From Nocardiopsis listeri NBRC 13360 (GTDB taxonomy: Bacteria; Actinomycetota; Actinomycetes; Streptosporangiales; Streptosporangiaceae), in assembly GCF_001570765.1 (NCBI RefSeq), contig NZ_BCSH01000079.1:1-36403 (forward strand): a DNA stretch of 36,403 bases, in the 5' to 3' direction. Below, one piece after another: positions 1-8,276 of the stretch. Numbering within the stretch: position 1 is the stretch's first letter; each line of letters begins with the position of its first letter. The position numbers and the translations under genes are program-made. Below the pieces are notes generated by a model, which was not told the origin of the DNA, did no database searches, and saw only the letters and a list, made by a program, of their open reading frames with translations.

Positions 1-66
1 CACGCATGCGACGGAGCGCCCGGGAAAGTTCTCCGCGGCGCCCGTCGATTCTCTCTGGTTCCAGCA

Positions 67-600
67 CTAGGTATTCAGTCTTGCCCTGTAATCCTCATAG
101 GGAATCCCCAATCGGAGGGCGGCGTCCTTTCGCTGAACATAGTCCGAGGCGTCCACACCTTCGAGCAGGGTCCTGTCGATCTGTGCCCCGTCCTCTTCGT
201 AGCGCATGAGGACGACATGGGTATCATCGAAGAGCCAGAAGTCCTCGTGTGCGGGGAATGGAAGTTCTGAAGGCGTTTCCGTTTCGAGGATTCGCACGTC
301 CTCGCCCGCCACGATGTTGAAGTCGTAGCCCCACTGCATTTCGTAGCGTAGGTAGTCCGACAGTGGGGGCGTCACCACGTGCACACGCTGTACCCGGCGC
401 CCGGACTCCGTGAACTTCCGGACTCGGTGCAGCCATGGGGAGTCCGCCAACTCCTCGTCCGGTCGAGGTTCACCGGCCAAGAACCGTCTGAACTCCTCGT
501 CCTCAGAGGCGACACCGTAGACCGGCAGGGTCTCCAACCGGAACGCGACCTCCTCGAAGGCGTCGAAGAACTCGCGCCACGCCTCACCTTCCAAGAGCAC
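67..600 (-). CDS. DUF6879 family protein
   Basis: A 177-residue soluble acidic protein with no signal peptide or membrane segment. The N-terminus (LLEGEAWREFFDAFEEVAFRLETLPVY), the central arginine-rich strand (residues about 60-75) and the tryptophan-rich stretch around residues 120-125 (EDFWLFDD) are typical of DUF6879, a family known from actinomycete XRE-regulator/DUF397 clusters and without an established biochemical role. It starts at a GTG that overlaps the end of the upstream DUF397 gene by 17 bases, so the two are probably translationally coupled. The XRE-type HTH partner that usually accompanies such genes is not within the visible sequence. Function unknown; family assignment by recognition of the sequence pattern only. 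Confidence 0.85.
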   Translation of the reverse strand: MLLEGEAWREFFDAFEEVAFRLETLPVYGVASEDEEFRRFLAGEPRPDEELADSPWLHRVRKFTESGRRVQRVHVVTPPLSDYLRYEMQWGYDFNIVAGEDVRILETETPSELPFPAHEDFWLFDDTHVVLMRYEEDGAQIDRTLLEGVDASDYVQRKDAALRLGIPYEDYRARLNT

Positions 601-769
601 GGGTCGCCTCTTCCCACACGGCTCGGGGAATCTCCACGACGGCTTCTCCCTCGGGGGTGGTCACAGCCGTCACCAGGTCGCCCTGGACAGCGATCGAGTT
701 CCTGTCGGTGGTGAAGACTTTGGGGCAGTCATCGCCTTTGCAGTCACCTGCGATTTGGACCATGTCCAT
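584..769 (-). CDS. DUF397 domain-containing protein
   Basis: A 61-residue protein. The C-terminal half (DLVTAVTTPEGEAVVEIPRAVWEEATRAL) resembles the DUF397 pattern, in which a short beta-rich part ends in a conserved W-x-x-F/A helix; the usual N-terminal W/S segment is replaced by a cysteine-containing stretch (GDCKGDDC). An upstream GAGAAGG at about 8 bases supports the ATG at 769; a second ATG two codons later is an alternative. Family members normally follow an XRE regulator and are discussed as its antagonist-like partners, but here no HTH gene lies upstream and the DUF6879 gene follows instead. This may be an orphaned partner pair. Confidence 0.7.
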   Translation of the reverse strand: MDMVQIAGDCKGDDCPKVFTTDRNSIAVQGDLVTAVTTPEGEAVVEIPRAVWEEATRALGR

Positions 770-830
770 GGTTGCACCTTCTCGCTAGGGGGTGGTGCTC
801 CGCAATCTACGCCCACGGCGCACCAGCGTC

Positions 831-853
831 CAGGAATAATCAGAATATTCCTG
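831..853. promoter_or_regulatory. AT-rich inverted repeat between divergent genes
   Basis: CAGGAATA (831-838) and TATTCCTG (846-853) form an 8-bp perfect inverted repeat with a 7-base spacer, in a locally AT-rich patch of an otherwise GC-rich region. It lies about 60 bases upstream of the leftward DUF397 gene and about 170 bases upstream of the rightward DUF4265 gene, so it could be an operator for the leftward pair. No binding protein is known; the call rests only on symmetry and position. Confidence 0.35.
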
Positions 854-1025
854 TCATGGAATTTTCCGGTCCCTGATATTGAGACCTTCCTGGGCGATGT
901 GAAGGCCGAACAACGCCGCGCCTGACGGAGCGAACACGCCGGGGACCGCTCGGAGCATTTTCCGGACTCAAGAGCAGACGTACTTGCGTTCGATGCTTCA
1001 GGGTGAGTGCGCGATCATTTGGACC

Positions 1026-1529
1026 ATGACTTCCATACCCCCACCCGAGACCGCCACTGCTGAGAACGGTCGGATCAAGGTGTGGTACCGGTTCGTGCCG
1101 CGAGAAGGCTGGCTTCCTCATGACACTGAGGGGTTGTGGGCCACGCGACTGAGTTGCGATACCGCCCGCTTGGAGAACGCCCCCTTCTTGCAGGAGGAGG
1201 TGGCCGAGGGAGAGATCGTGCGGTTCGTGACGGACGCCGATGGCCTCCACTGGGCGAGGGAGCGGGTTGAGGCATCGGGTAACTGCACCATCCGGATCCT
1301 GCCCATCCCCTCCGGCCCTCTGGGGCGAAGCGCTCGGGCTGTGCACGAGCTGCTGTCGCCGTTCGGTCTGGGCGGCGAGGTCTTCAGCGAGGAATTCCCG
1401 CTGATCGCCTTCACCGTTCCCGCCGATACAGACCTTGACGGACTCAAGGCGTTGCTTGTCCGCGGCCAAGAGGACGGGTGGTGGCACTTCGAGGTCGCCT
1501 GTGCCACCGACGCGTGGCGCAATGGGTAG
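1026..1529 (+). CDS. DUF4265 domain-containing protein
   Basis: About 167 residues, soluble. The pattern IKVWYRFVPREGW...EGLWATRL, then APFLQEEVAEGEIVRFVTDADG, matches the DUF4265 family, small proteins of unknown function widespread in actinomycetes. I take the ATG at 1026 because the recognisable domain begins about ten residues later; an in-frame ATG at 993 and a TTG at 984 are alternatives and no start has a convincing ribosome site. It is transcribed away from the DUF397/DUF6879 pair. The 143 bases between this gene and the tRNA terminator contain no gene that I can support. Confidence 0.75.
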   Translation: MTSIPPPETATAENGRIKVWYRFVPREGWLPHDTEGLWATRLSCDTARLENAPFLQEEVAEGEIVRFVTDADGLHWARERVEASGNCTIRILPIPSGPLGRSARAVHELLSPFGLGGEVFSEEFPLIAFTVPADTDLDGLKALLVRGQEDGWWHFEVACATDAWRNG

Positions 1530-1672
1530 TCGCGCAGCCAGTAGCTCCTTCGCCGCGTTGCTTCCCACGCTGCGGCCCTGGGGTACCGACCACAGAGATA
1601 GAGGAGGGGAGGTGGAGTCATAGGCGAGGCCGGGGAGCGCGCATGGAGCGAAAACCGGCTCCCAGGCACACG

Positions 1673-1720
1673 AAAACCCCAGGCCGATAGCACGTTGAAC
1701 ATACTCTGACCTGGGGTTTT
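1673..1720 (-). terminator. Terminator of tRNA-Lys
   Basis: Read leftward, AAAACCCCAGG is followed 26 bases later by CCTGGGGTTTT, a perfect 11-bp inverted repeat ending in a short U-run. It starts three bases after the tRNA 3' end, so it is the natural transcription terminator of that tRNA. Confidence 0.75.
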
Positions 1721-1722
1721 GC

Positions 1723-1798
1723 TGGTGAGCCCCCGGGGGATCGAACCCCGAACCCACGGATTAAAAGTCCGTTGCTCTGCCGATTGAGCTAGAGGCCC
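1723..1798 (-). tRNA. tRNA-Lys (anticodon TTT)
   Basis: Read on the minus strand, a 76-base cloverleaf runs from GGGCCTC to GGGGCTC plus A and an encoded CCA. The acceptor arms pair over seven positions with two G-U pairs. The D-loop contains AGCTCAATCGGCAGAGC, the anticodon arm is CGGACTTTTAATCCG with TTT as anticodon, and the T-arm has the canonical GGTTCGA inside GGGGTTCGATCCCC. A strong terminator follows directly. No integrated element borders it. Confidence 0.97.
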
Positions 1799-1942
1799 GT
1801 GTGTGCGGCCTGGAGCCTTGCCCAGACCACGACCGCAGACAACTGTACCGCAGCGAAGGGGGTTCCCGATGTCCGGCCGGCGCCCGCAGAGCAACGGATT
1901 CGCTCCGTTCCGGAACATGAGCGACATCCACCTTCTATCCCC

Positions 1943-2004
1943 CGACGATCTTGTTCCCAGCGCCCATTTGGGCGCCGAGATGGGCGCTGGGGACAAGATC
2001 GTCG
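1943..2004. repeat. 25-bp inverted repeat upstream of cdaR-like gene
   Basis: Two 25-base arms (1943-1967 and 1980-2004) are complementary at 24 positions; the one exception would be a G-U pair in RNA. The 12-base centre contains a third copy of the TGGGCG core (1969-1974), so the left arm's CGCCCA (1961-1966) could pair with either TGGGCG copy. The element ends just upstream of the presumed -35 region of the regulator gene, so it is more likely a DNA operator, perhaps for the CdaR-type activator itself, than a transcribed hairpin. It has no U-tract, and no rightward gene ends nearby for it to terminate. Confidence 0.8.
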
Positions 2005-2007
2005 CAG

Positions 2008-2035
2008 TTCAGGGGCGACGGCCGGGCCGTAGGCT
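2008..2035 (+). promoter_or_regulatory. Promoter of cdaR-like gene, leaderless
   Basis: TAGGCT at 2030-2035 fits the actinomycete -10 pattern TAnnnT, with a weak -35 (TTCAGG, 2008-2013) 16 bases upstream. The ATG at 2042 falls about 7 bases after the -10, where transcription should begin, and there is no Shine-Dalgarno sequence. This suggests a leaderless mRNA. Confidence 0.5.
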
Positions 2036-2041
2036 GAGCGT

Positions 2042-3127
2042 ATGCCCGAAGACCGGCGACGGGCACCCCTGAGCAGCGAGCTCGCCCAGCGGGTGGTCGA
2101 CCTCATCGCACCCACGATCAGCCACAACATCAACGTGATGGACGAGCACGGCACGATCATCGCCTGCCTCGACCCCTCCCGTGTGGGCAGCCTGCACCGG
2201 GGCGCCCAACGTGCCATCTCCGAGCGGCGCAGGGTCCTGGTCACCACGCCCGAGCCCGATACCTCCGACCGCCCCGGCGCCAACGAACCCCTCTTCATCG
2301 ACGGGGAGCTGCGCGGAGTGGTGGGGGTGACCGGCAGTCCGCGCGAGGTCGAACCCCTGGCCCGGGTGGTCGCGCTGACCGTCCAACTGCTCATCGCCCA
2401 GGAGCTCGAACAGGACGTGGTGAGCCGGCGGCACACCGAGGCCCGGGACCTCATCGCGTCCTTGAGTTCGGGCACCGTCCGCGCAGAGGACGCGTTGGCC
2501 CGCCTCATGGCCGCAGGGCTCAAACCACCGTGGTCGCTTGCCCTATGGACGGCGAGCGCCCCCCGCCCGGACGGCGGGGCCTCACCACCGTCACCGGCCG
2601 AGGCAGCCGTGACCAGGGTGAACGGCAAGGGGTCCCAGCGGGCCGCGGTACTGCACGGCGCCCTGTGGGTGATCGGTTCGGGCCGCACTCCGGCACCGAA
2701 CGCCCTGGGTCTGTCCGCCGACAGCAAGCACGCGCAGACCCCGTTGACCGACGACGTGGAGACCCTCCTGTCGCATGCGGAGGAATCCCGGGCGTTGTGC
2801 CGGTACGCCGCCCTGCTCCCGAGGCTGGAGGAACCCGGAAGCTGGTCGCGGGAGGTCGCGGTGGCGGTGGCCCACCTGCCCCGCCGTTCCCTGAACCGGA
2901 TGGCGGCTCGGGTCGCCCCACTGACCAAGGGCCAGCGCCGCACGGTCGAGGCGATGGCGTCCTCCGCCTCCATGCGCGAGGCCGCCGACACGATGTACGT
3001 CCACCGCAACACCCTGCTGCAACGAGTGGAGCGAATCCGGGCCACGACGGGGTTGGACATCCGCCGCCCGGATCACCTGACCACACTGCACATGTGTCTC
3101 TACGCGGAGACGGCACTGGGCATTTAG
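2042..3127 (+). CDS. CdaR-type sugar-diacid/glycerate regulator
   Basis: 361 residues with the CdaR layout. An N-terminal sugar-diacid recognition domain (about 8-140; LAQRVVDLIAPTISHNINVMDEHGTII, then NEPLFIDGELRGVVGVTG) is followed by a variable middle and a C-terminal PucR-type helix-turn-helix (about 305-350; MREAADTMYVHRNTLLQRVERI). CdaR activates glucarate, galactarate and glycerate genes in Escherichia coli. Here it is followed on the same strand, 70 bases downstream, by a glycerate kinase and a GntP-type permease, so it very probably controls glycerate use. The 25-bp inverted repeat just upstream may be its own control site. I leave out a gene symbol because the regulated sugar acid is inferred only from context. 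Confidence 0.85.
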   Translation: MPEDRRRAPLSSELAQRVVDLIAPTISHNINVMDEHGTIIACLDPSRVGSLHRGAQRAISERRRVLVTTPEPDTSDRPGANEPLFIDGELRGVVGVTGSPREVEPLARVVALTVQLLIAQELEQDVVSRRHTEARDLIASLSSGTVRAEDALARLMAAGLKPPWSLALWTASAPRPDGGASPPSPAEAAVTRVNGKGSQRAAVLHGALWVIGSGRTPAPNALGLSADSKHAQTPLTDDVETLLSHAEESRALCRYAALLPRLEEPGSWSREVAVAVAHLPRRSLNRMAARVAPLTKGQRRTVEAMASSASMREAADTMYVHRNTLLQRVERIRATTGLDIRRPDHLTTLHMCLYAETALGI

Positions 3128-3197
3128 CACATAGGACCTGGGAAAAGGCGCAGGAAGACTGGGCAGTACGCCGTCGAAATGCACCGAACGGGATTCT

Positions 3198-4442
3198 ATG
3201 ATCTGCGTCATGTCCAAGGAGTTGCACGAACATGACGAGGGGGACGTCGCGCGCGTCGCGGTGATCCCCGACTCGTTCAAGGGCAGTGCGTCCGCCGTCG
3301 AGGTGGCCGAGGCCATGGCCCGTGGCGCCCGTGAGGCGTTCGCCGAACAGGGCCTGGCCGTGAGCGTCCACACCCTGCCCTTCGCCGACGGCGGCGAGGG
3401 CACCCTCGACGCCCTGCTCGGCGCTTGGGGAACCGACGCGCTCACGGTGGAGACCACCGACGCGCTCGGCCGCCCCACCCTCGCCCGTTTCGGCGTCTCC
3501 GCCGACGGTCGAAGCGGTGTGATCGAGGCGGCGGAGGCCAACGGCCTGCCCGGTGTCTCCGACGTCGAACTCCGACCGCGCGAGGCGAGCAGCCGGGGCG
3601 TGGGCCGCCTGGCCATCGAACTCCTCGATCGCGGGGTCGAGGAGATCCTGCTGTGCATCGGCGGTTCCGCGTCCACCGACGGCGGCACCGGCATGCTGGG
3701 CGCGCTCGGGGCGCGTTTCCTGGATGCCGAGGGCTCCGAGCTTCCCGACGGGGGCGGAAGCCTGGGGGGCCTGGCCGACGTGGACCTGTCCGGGCTCGAC
3801 CCGCGCGCCCGCGAGGTCCGGTGGCGGATCGCCTGCGACGTCACCAACCCGCTGGTCGGGGAACGGGGCGCGGCTGCGGTCTTCGGGCCGCAGAAGGGCG
3901 CCACTTTGGAGGACGTCGCGGTGCTCGACGCCGGTCTGGGCCGGCTGGCCGACGTGCTGGCCGAGGTCACCGGCTCGTGCCTGCGCGACGTGGCGGGCAT
4001 GGGCGCCGCCGGCGGAATGCCCGCGACCCTGTCGTCGGTCCTGGGCGCTGAGCTCCTCCCGGGTTCTCAGATGGTGGCCGAGGTCCTCGACGCGAAGCGA
4101 CTGCTGGGCGCGGCCGACCTCGTCCTGACCGGCGAGGGCCGGTTCGACAGTCAGTCCCTCGGCGGGAAGGTGGTCGACGCGGTGCGCCGGCTCACCCCCG
4201 CCCACGTACCCGTCGTGGTGATCGCGGGAAGCGTGTCGGTCACGGCGGACGAACTCCGCCGATCAGGGGTCACCGCGGCCCTCTCCATCGCTCCGGGTCC
4301 TCGGACGTTGGAGGAGATGCAGGGCGAGGCCCTCTTCGAGATCACCTCGACGGCCTACCAGTGCTGTCGACTCCTCACCCACTCCGGACTCCCGAGCACC
4401 GTGCGACCCGTGCCGGACACCACTAAGGAATCACGACCGTGA
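3198..4442 (+). CDS. Glycerate kinase (GarK/GlxK family)
   Basis: 414 residues, type I glycerate kinase (glycerate to phosphoglycerate with ATP; GarK-type enzymes make 2-phosphoglycerate). Family landmarks are VAVIPDSFKGSASAVEVAEAMARG near the N-terminus, PFADGGEGTLDAL, IGGSASTDGGTGMLGALG in the middle, and DLVLTGEGRFDSQSLGGKV in the C-terminal part. It is slightly longer than the usual 380 or so residues because of an N-terminal dozen residues and a C-terminal tail. An ATG at 3210 is an equally plausible start. Its stop overlaps the permease GTG, so the two genes form a translationally coupled pair for glycerate uptake and phosphorylation. Confidence 0.92.
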   Translation: MICVMSKELHEHDEGDVARVAVIPDSFKGSASAVEVAEAMARGAREAFAEQGLAVSVHTLPFADGGEGTLDALLGAWGTDALTVETTDALGRPTLARFGVSADGRSGVIEAAEANGLPGVSDVELRPREASSRGVGRLAIELLDRGVEEILLCIGGSASTDGGTGMLGALGARFLDAEGSELPDGGGSLGGLADVDLSGLDPRAREVRWRIACDVTNPLVGERGAAAVFGPQKGATLEDVAVLDAGLGRLADVLAEVTGSCLRDVAGMGAAGGMPATLSSVLGAELLPGSQMVAEVLDAKRLLGAADLVLTGEGRFDSQSLGGKVVDAVRRLTPAHVPVVVIAGSVSVTADELRRSGVTAALSIAPGPRTLEEMQGEALFEITSTAYQCCRLLTHSGLPSTVRPVPDTTKESRP

Positions 4443-5800
4443 TCGATCTCCTCATTCTCGTTCTCCTGGTGGCGGGCATCGTGCTCGTCACCGCCCGGTG
4501 GAAGGTCAGTCCCTTCCTCGCCCTGATGGGCGCCGCGATCCTCGGTGCCTTCGCCTTCCGACTGCCGCTGGCGGACATCGTCACGACGGTGACGGGGGCG
4601 TTCGGCAGCACACTCGGCAACATCGGCCTCGTCATCCTGTTCGGCACCATGATCGGTGTGATCCTGGAGCGCTCCGGCGCCGCGATCGCGATGGCCGAGG
4701 CGCTGATCAAGGTGATCGGCACCCGGTTCCCGAACCTGACGCTGTCCCTGATCGGCTACATCGTCTCCATCCCGGTGTTCTGCGACTCCGGTTACGTCAT
4801 CTTGAACTCGCTGCGCAAGGCCATCACCGTGCGCACCGGGGTGTCGACGCTGGCCACCTCGATCGCGCTGATGACCGGCCTTTACGCCACGCACACGCTG
4901 GTGCCGCCGACCCCGGGTCCGCTGGCCGCCGCGGAGAACGTCGGCATCGCCGACAACCTCGGCCTGATCATCGCGATCGGTGTTCCGGTGTCGGCGGTGG
5001 CCGCGATCGCCGGTCTGCTCTACGCGAGTACGTTCTCCCGCAAGGAGTTCACCCCGATCCCCGCATCCGGCGAGGAGGAGATCGACACCCGCTCCTACGA
5101 GGAGCTGCGCGAGAGCTACGGCAAGCTGCCGAACGCGTTCCTGGCGTTCCTGCCCATCCTGCTGCCGCTGGTGCTCATCTGCGTGGGTTCCATCGTCAAG
5201 CTGCCCTCCCAGCCGATCGGCGACGGCACCCTGTTCGATGTCCTCTCCTTCCTGAGCACCCCGGTGATCGCGCTGATCATCGGTCTGGTGTCCGCGATCG
5301 CCCTGCTGCGCGGCCACGGCAAGCTGGCGAGCTTCAACGAGCAGATCAACGCCTCGGTGACCATCGCCGCCCCGATCCTGCTGATCACCGGCGCCGGTGC
5401 GGCCTTCGGTGCGGTGCTGGCCGCCTCGCCGCTGACCGACTTCCTCGCCGACAACCTCAGCGGCCTGGGCATCGGTCTGGCCGTGCCGTTCCTGATCTCC
5501 GCCGCGCTCAAGACGGCGCAGGGTTCGTCCACGGTGGCGATCGTCAGCACCTCGGCGATGCTCGCCCCCATGCTCGGCTCACTGGGCCTGGACTCCTCGA
5601 TGGGCATGGTGTTGACCGTGCTCGCGGTGGGCGCGGGCGCGATGGTGGTCTCGCACGCCAACGACTCCTACTTCTGGGTCGTCTCGCAGCTCAGCCGCAT
5701 CCCGGTGGCGACCGCCTACCGGACCCTGACGGTGGCGACGGCCATCGAGGGTCTGGCGGCCTTCGCGACGATCATGGTCCTGAGCGTCTTCCTCTTGTAG
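4439..5800 (+). CDS. GntP-family glycerate/gluconate permease
   Basis: 453 residues, strongly hydrophobic throughout, about twelve membrane segments, of the GntP family of proton-coupled gluconate/glycerate symporters. Typical stretches are ILFGTMIGVILERSGAA, PVFCDSGYVIL, TGLYATHTLVPPTPGPLAAA and the C-terminal VSHANDSYFWVVSQ. It begins with GTG at 4439 in a GTGA overlap with the kinase stop, and AAGGA lies 9 bases upstream. The linkage to glycerate kinase and a CdaR regulator argues that the substrate is glycerate rather than gluconate, but this is inference. Confidence 0.93.
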   Translation: MIDLLILVLLVAGIVLVTARWKVSPFLALMGAAILGAFAFRLPLADIVTTVTGAFGSTLGNIGLVILFGTMIGVILERSGAAIAMAEALIKVIGTRFPNLTLSLIGYIVSIPVFCDSGYVILNSLRKAITVRTGVSTLATSIALMTGLYATHTLVPPTPGPLAAAENVGIADNLGLIIAIGVPVSAVAAIAGLLYASTFSRKEFTPIPASGEEEIDTRSYEELRESYGKLPNAFLAFLPILLPLVLICVGSIVKLPSQPIGDGTLFDVLSFLSTPVIALIIGLVSAIALLRGHGKLASFNEQINASVTIAAPILLITGAGAAFGAVLAASPLTDFLADNLSGLGIGLAVPFLISAALKTAQGSSTVAIVSTSAMLAPMLGSLGLDSSMGMVLTVLAVGAGAMVVSHANDSYFWVVSQLSRIPVATAYRTLTVATAIEGLAAFATIMVLSVFLL

Positions 5801-5816
5801 GACGCGCGACCATGGG

Positions 5817-5848
5817 GCCCGGGTGGACGATGGCGGATCCACCCGGGC
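5817..5848. terminator. Bidirectional terminator, gntP / LD-carboxypeptidase
   Basis: GCCCGGGTGGA (5817-5827) and TCCACCCGGGC (5838-5848) form a perfect 11-bp stem with a 10-base loop in the gap between two convergent genes. It is well placed to end transcription from both sides, although neither side has a long U-run, as is usual in high-GC actinomycetes. Confidence 0.75.
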
Positions 5849-5857
5849 TCTCGCACG

Positions 5858-6844
5858 TCAGCGGACGGCGGGTTCCAGGAGCGTGAGTTCCTCCCCGGCG
5901 AGCTCCACGGGAACCCCGGTGGGCAGGGTCAGGATCGGGTCGGTGTGGCCGAACTCGAACTCGGTGAGGATCGGGAAGGTCGTCCCGTGGCAGACCTCCA
6001 AGAGGATGCGCTCCAGGCGCTCCCGGGCTTCACCGTCCCACTGCCGGGTGCGTCCCACCACGAGCCCCGCGATCCGATCGAGCAGCCCCGCGTGGCGCAG
6101 CTGCCACAGGTCGCGGGAGGCCTCGTCGGACCCGTAACCGCTGTCGTTGGCGAACTCCAGGGCGAGCACGTGGCCGGCGTATTCGGGCAGCCAGGGGGTG
6201 CCGAGGAGCTGGAGTGCGCTGGGCACGCAACCGGCGAGCAGCGGCCCTTGGGCGGTACCTGGCCGCAGCACGGTACGCGGACGGGCGGGTTCGGGCCGTC
6301 GTTCACGATCGTCGCCGTCCCAGGCCACGAACTCGTCGAACACGTCCGCCGAGCGCGGGTAGTTCCCCGTCCAACCGCGCATGGTGACGTCCACGAAGGA
6401 ATCCATGGTCAGCGCCGGTGTGCCACCGGTCTCGGCGAACTCCGACAACAGCGCGGGCCCATAGAAGGTGACCACCCCGGTGCGCGCGTACAGGGCATGG
6501 TGCAGGACGGTGGCGTCGGAGTATCCGCACAGGACCTTGGGCGCCGCCGCGAAGCCCTCGTAGTCGATCAGGTCCAGGAGTTCGGCGGCGGTGACCCCGC
6601 CGATCATCCACAGCACGCCCTGGCTCTCGGGGTCGCGAAGGGCTCGATCGAATTCCTCGGCCCTGGCCCTGCGGGTTCGGGGCGCCGGTGCGACGACGAC
6701 GTCGAGTCCGGCCCGTTCTGCCAGGTCGCGCACGCCCCTGTCGACACGTTCGAGGAACACCTCGCCGCCTCGCCAGGACGGCGAGACCACGGTGAGGGTG
6801 TCCCCCTTGTTCAGGCGGGGTGGCAGGACTGGACGGGTGGTCAT
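5858..6844 (-). CDS. LD-carboxypeptidase, peptidase family S66
   Basis: 328 residues, no signal peptide. S66 serine peptidases cleave the L,D bond of muropeptide tetrapeptides (LdcA) or inactivate processed microcin C-type toxins (MccF). The expected triad can be placed: Ser109 in CGYSDAT, Glu230 in LALEFAND and His300 in EFEFGHTDP. The opening LNKGDTLTVVSPSW and the GTPWLPEYAGHVLALE stretch are family hallmarks. The start is set by GAGGAG six bases before the ATG. Sequence alone does not separate cell-wall recycling from peptide-antibiotic immunity; no antibiotic cluster is nearby, so recycling is a safe default. Confidence 0.9.
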   Translation of the reverse strand: MTTRPVLPPRLNKGDTLTVVSPSWRGGEVFLERVDRGVRDLAERAGLDVVVAPAPRTRRARAEEFDRALRDPESQGVLWMIGGVTAAELLDLIDYEGFAAAPKVLCGYSDATVLHHALYARTGVVTFYGPALLSEFAETGGTPALTMDSFVDVTMRGWTGNYPRSADVFDEFVAWDGDDRERRPEPARPRTVLRPGTAQGPLLAGCVPSALQLLGTPWLPEYAGHVLALEFANDSGYGSDEASRDLWQLRHAGLLDRIAGLVVGRTRQWDGEARERLERILLEVCHGTTFPILTEFEFGHTDPILTLPTGVPVELAGEELTLLEPAVR

Positions 6845-6966
6845 GGAGCTCCTCGGAACGGACGCGATCTGGATCCCCGCAACCTAGCAATGCTCACGCT
6901 CGGTGGGCTGTCCGCATGCGGTCACGTGGGTGGTCTTGAAGGCATCCCTCCCTCCGAACTACAACC

Positions 6967-6981
6967 CTGAACAGCGTTCAG
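6967..6981. promoter_or_regulatory. Candidate TetR-type operator before DUF418 gene
   Basis: CTGAAC-AGC-GTTCAG is a perfect 6+6 inverted repeat with a 3-base centre, of the size and GAAC/GTTC type often bound by TetR-family repressors. It lies 27 bases upstream of the DUF418 start. The TetR gene immediately downstream of DUF418 is the obvious candidate binder, but the link is inferred. Confidence 0.45.
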
Positions 6982-7008
6982 AGATGCATGCGAGAGACGG
7001 AGACCGGG

Positions 7009-8262
7009 ATGACGGTGGGCAGCGCGGCAGGGACCGCCACGAAGAAACGACTGCTGGCGCCGGACTTCGCCCGGGGCTCGATGCTGCTGATGATCGTGCT
7101 GTCGAACACGGCGCTCTTCCTCTACGGGGGCACCCACGAGGGATCCGTCGACTCCCCCGACCCGACCACGACGGCGGACAGCGTCACCCGGTTCCTGATG
7201 ATCTCGCTGCTGGACGTGCGCTCCTACCCGCTCTTCGCCTTCCTGGTCGGATACGGACTCGTGCAGGCCCTCAACGGCCGGCTGGCCCGCGGCGCCTCGA
7301 ACTCAGAGGCGCACGCCGTCATTCGGAGCCGCAACCGGTGGCTGATCCTGTTCGGGTTCGTGCACGCGTCCCTACTCCTGGGCTCCGAGGTACTGGCCGC
7401 CTACGGGATCATCGGCCTGGTCCTGTGCTCCCTGTTCCTCGGCGGAAGCGAACGGCGGCTGCGCGGCGGGATCATCGTCGGCGTCACCCTGCTGTCGTCG
7501 GTGTTCGTCCTGGCGGTCGCCACCCTGATCACGCTCCTGGTGGTGGACCCCTCCGGCCCCGCCACGGCCGCGCCGCCAGACGACTTCGGCGGGCTCAACG
7601 GCAGCGGCCAGGAGAACTACCCGGCCTCGATGATGATCCGGCTGATGTCGTGGGTGTCGCTGCTCTTCATCAACTCCTTCGGTGTGGTGCTGCCCACCGC
7701 GATGCTCATCGGGTTCTGGGCGGCTCGACACCGCGTCGTCGAGGAACCCGAGCGCCACCGCCGGCTGCTGCGCAACACCGCCCTCTTCGGCATCACCCTG
7801 GGCCTGTCCGGGTCGCTCCCGGCGGCCCTGCACCACGTGAGCGTCTTCGAGGTCGCGCCCTTCTACGGGCTGTCGAGCGCCGCATTCGGCGCGATGACCT
7901 GGACCAGCGGTCTGGCCCAGGGCCTGGGCTACGCCGCGCTGTTCGTCCTGATCTCCACCCGGCTGGAGCGTCGAGGACGGACCCCGATGGTCATCACCTC
8001 CGTGGCGGCCCTGGGCAAGCGTTCGCTGAGCGGCTACCTGACCCACTCGATCGTCATGGCGCCGATGCTCTCCGCCTGGGGGCTGGGGCTGGGCGGCTGG
8101 TTCACCAACTCCACGATGGCCCTGTACGCCATCGCGTTGTGGCTGTTCACGGTGCTGATCGCCACGTTGATGGAGCGCCGGGGGGTGCAGGGACCCTTCG
8201 AGCGGCTGCTGCGCCACCTCACCTCCCGAAAGGCGCCGACGCGGGTCACCGTCGGAGGGTGA
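7009..8262 (+). CDS. DUF418 family integral membrane protein
   Basis: 417 residues with about ten hydrophobic segments. The opening RLLAPDFARGSMLLMIVLSNTALFLYG and the C-terminal GKRSLSGYLTHSIVMAPML followed by a charged tail are the DUF418 pattern, part of the broader acyltransferase-like membrane superfamily that includes YeiB. No biochemical function is established for the family. I prefer the ATG at 7009, which has GGAG six bases upstream, over the ATG at 6988. A TetR gene follows 81 bases downstream, suggesting a regulated transporter- or acyltransferase-like module, possibly linked to drug or envelope stress. Confidence 0.85.
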   Translation: MTVGSAAGTATKKRLLAPDFARGSMLLMIVLSNTALFLYGGTHEGSVDSPDPTTTADSVTRFLMISLLDVRSYPLFAFLVGYGLVQALNGRLARGASNSEAHAVIRSRNRWLILFGFVHASLLLGSEVLAAYGIIGLVLCSLFLGGSERRLRGGIIVGVTLLSSVFVLAVATLITLLVVDPSGPATAAPPDDFGGLNGSGQENYPASMMIRLMSWVSLLFINSFGVVLPTAMLIGFWAARHRVVEEPERHRRLLRNTALFGITLGLSGSLPAALHHVSVFEVAPFYGLSSAAFGAMTWTSGLAQGLGYAALFVLISTRLERRGRTPMVITSVAALGKRSLSGYLTHSIVMAPMLSAWGLGLGGWFTNSTMALYAIALWLFTVLIATLMERRGVQGPFERLLRHLTSRKAPTRVTVGG

Positions 8263-8276
8263 ACCAAGGTTTCCCA

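Noticed and set aside
840..1757. A 305-codon minus-strand frame
   Set aside because: It begins inside the tRNA-Lys gene and lies antisense to the DUF4265 gene; no family pattern is visible.
2520..4205. A 561-codon minus-strand frame opposite the glycerate kinase gene
   Set aside because: It is antisense to a clear kinase gene, has low-complexity composition and no recognisable domain.
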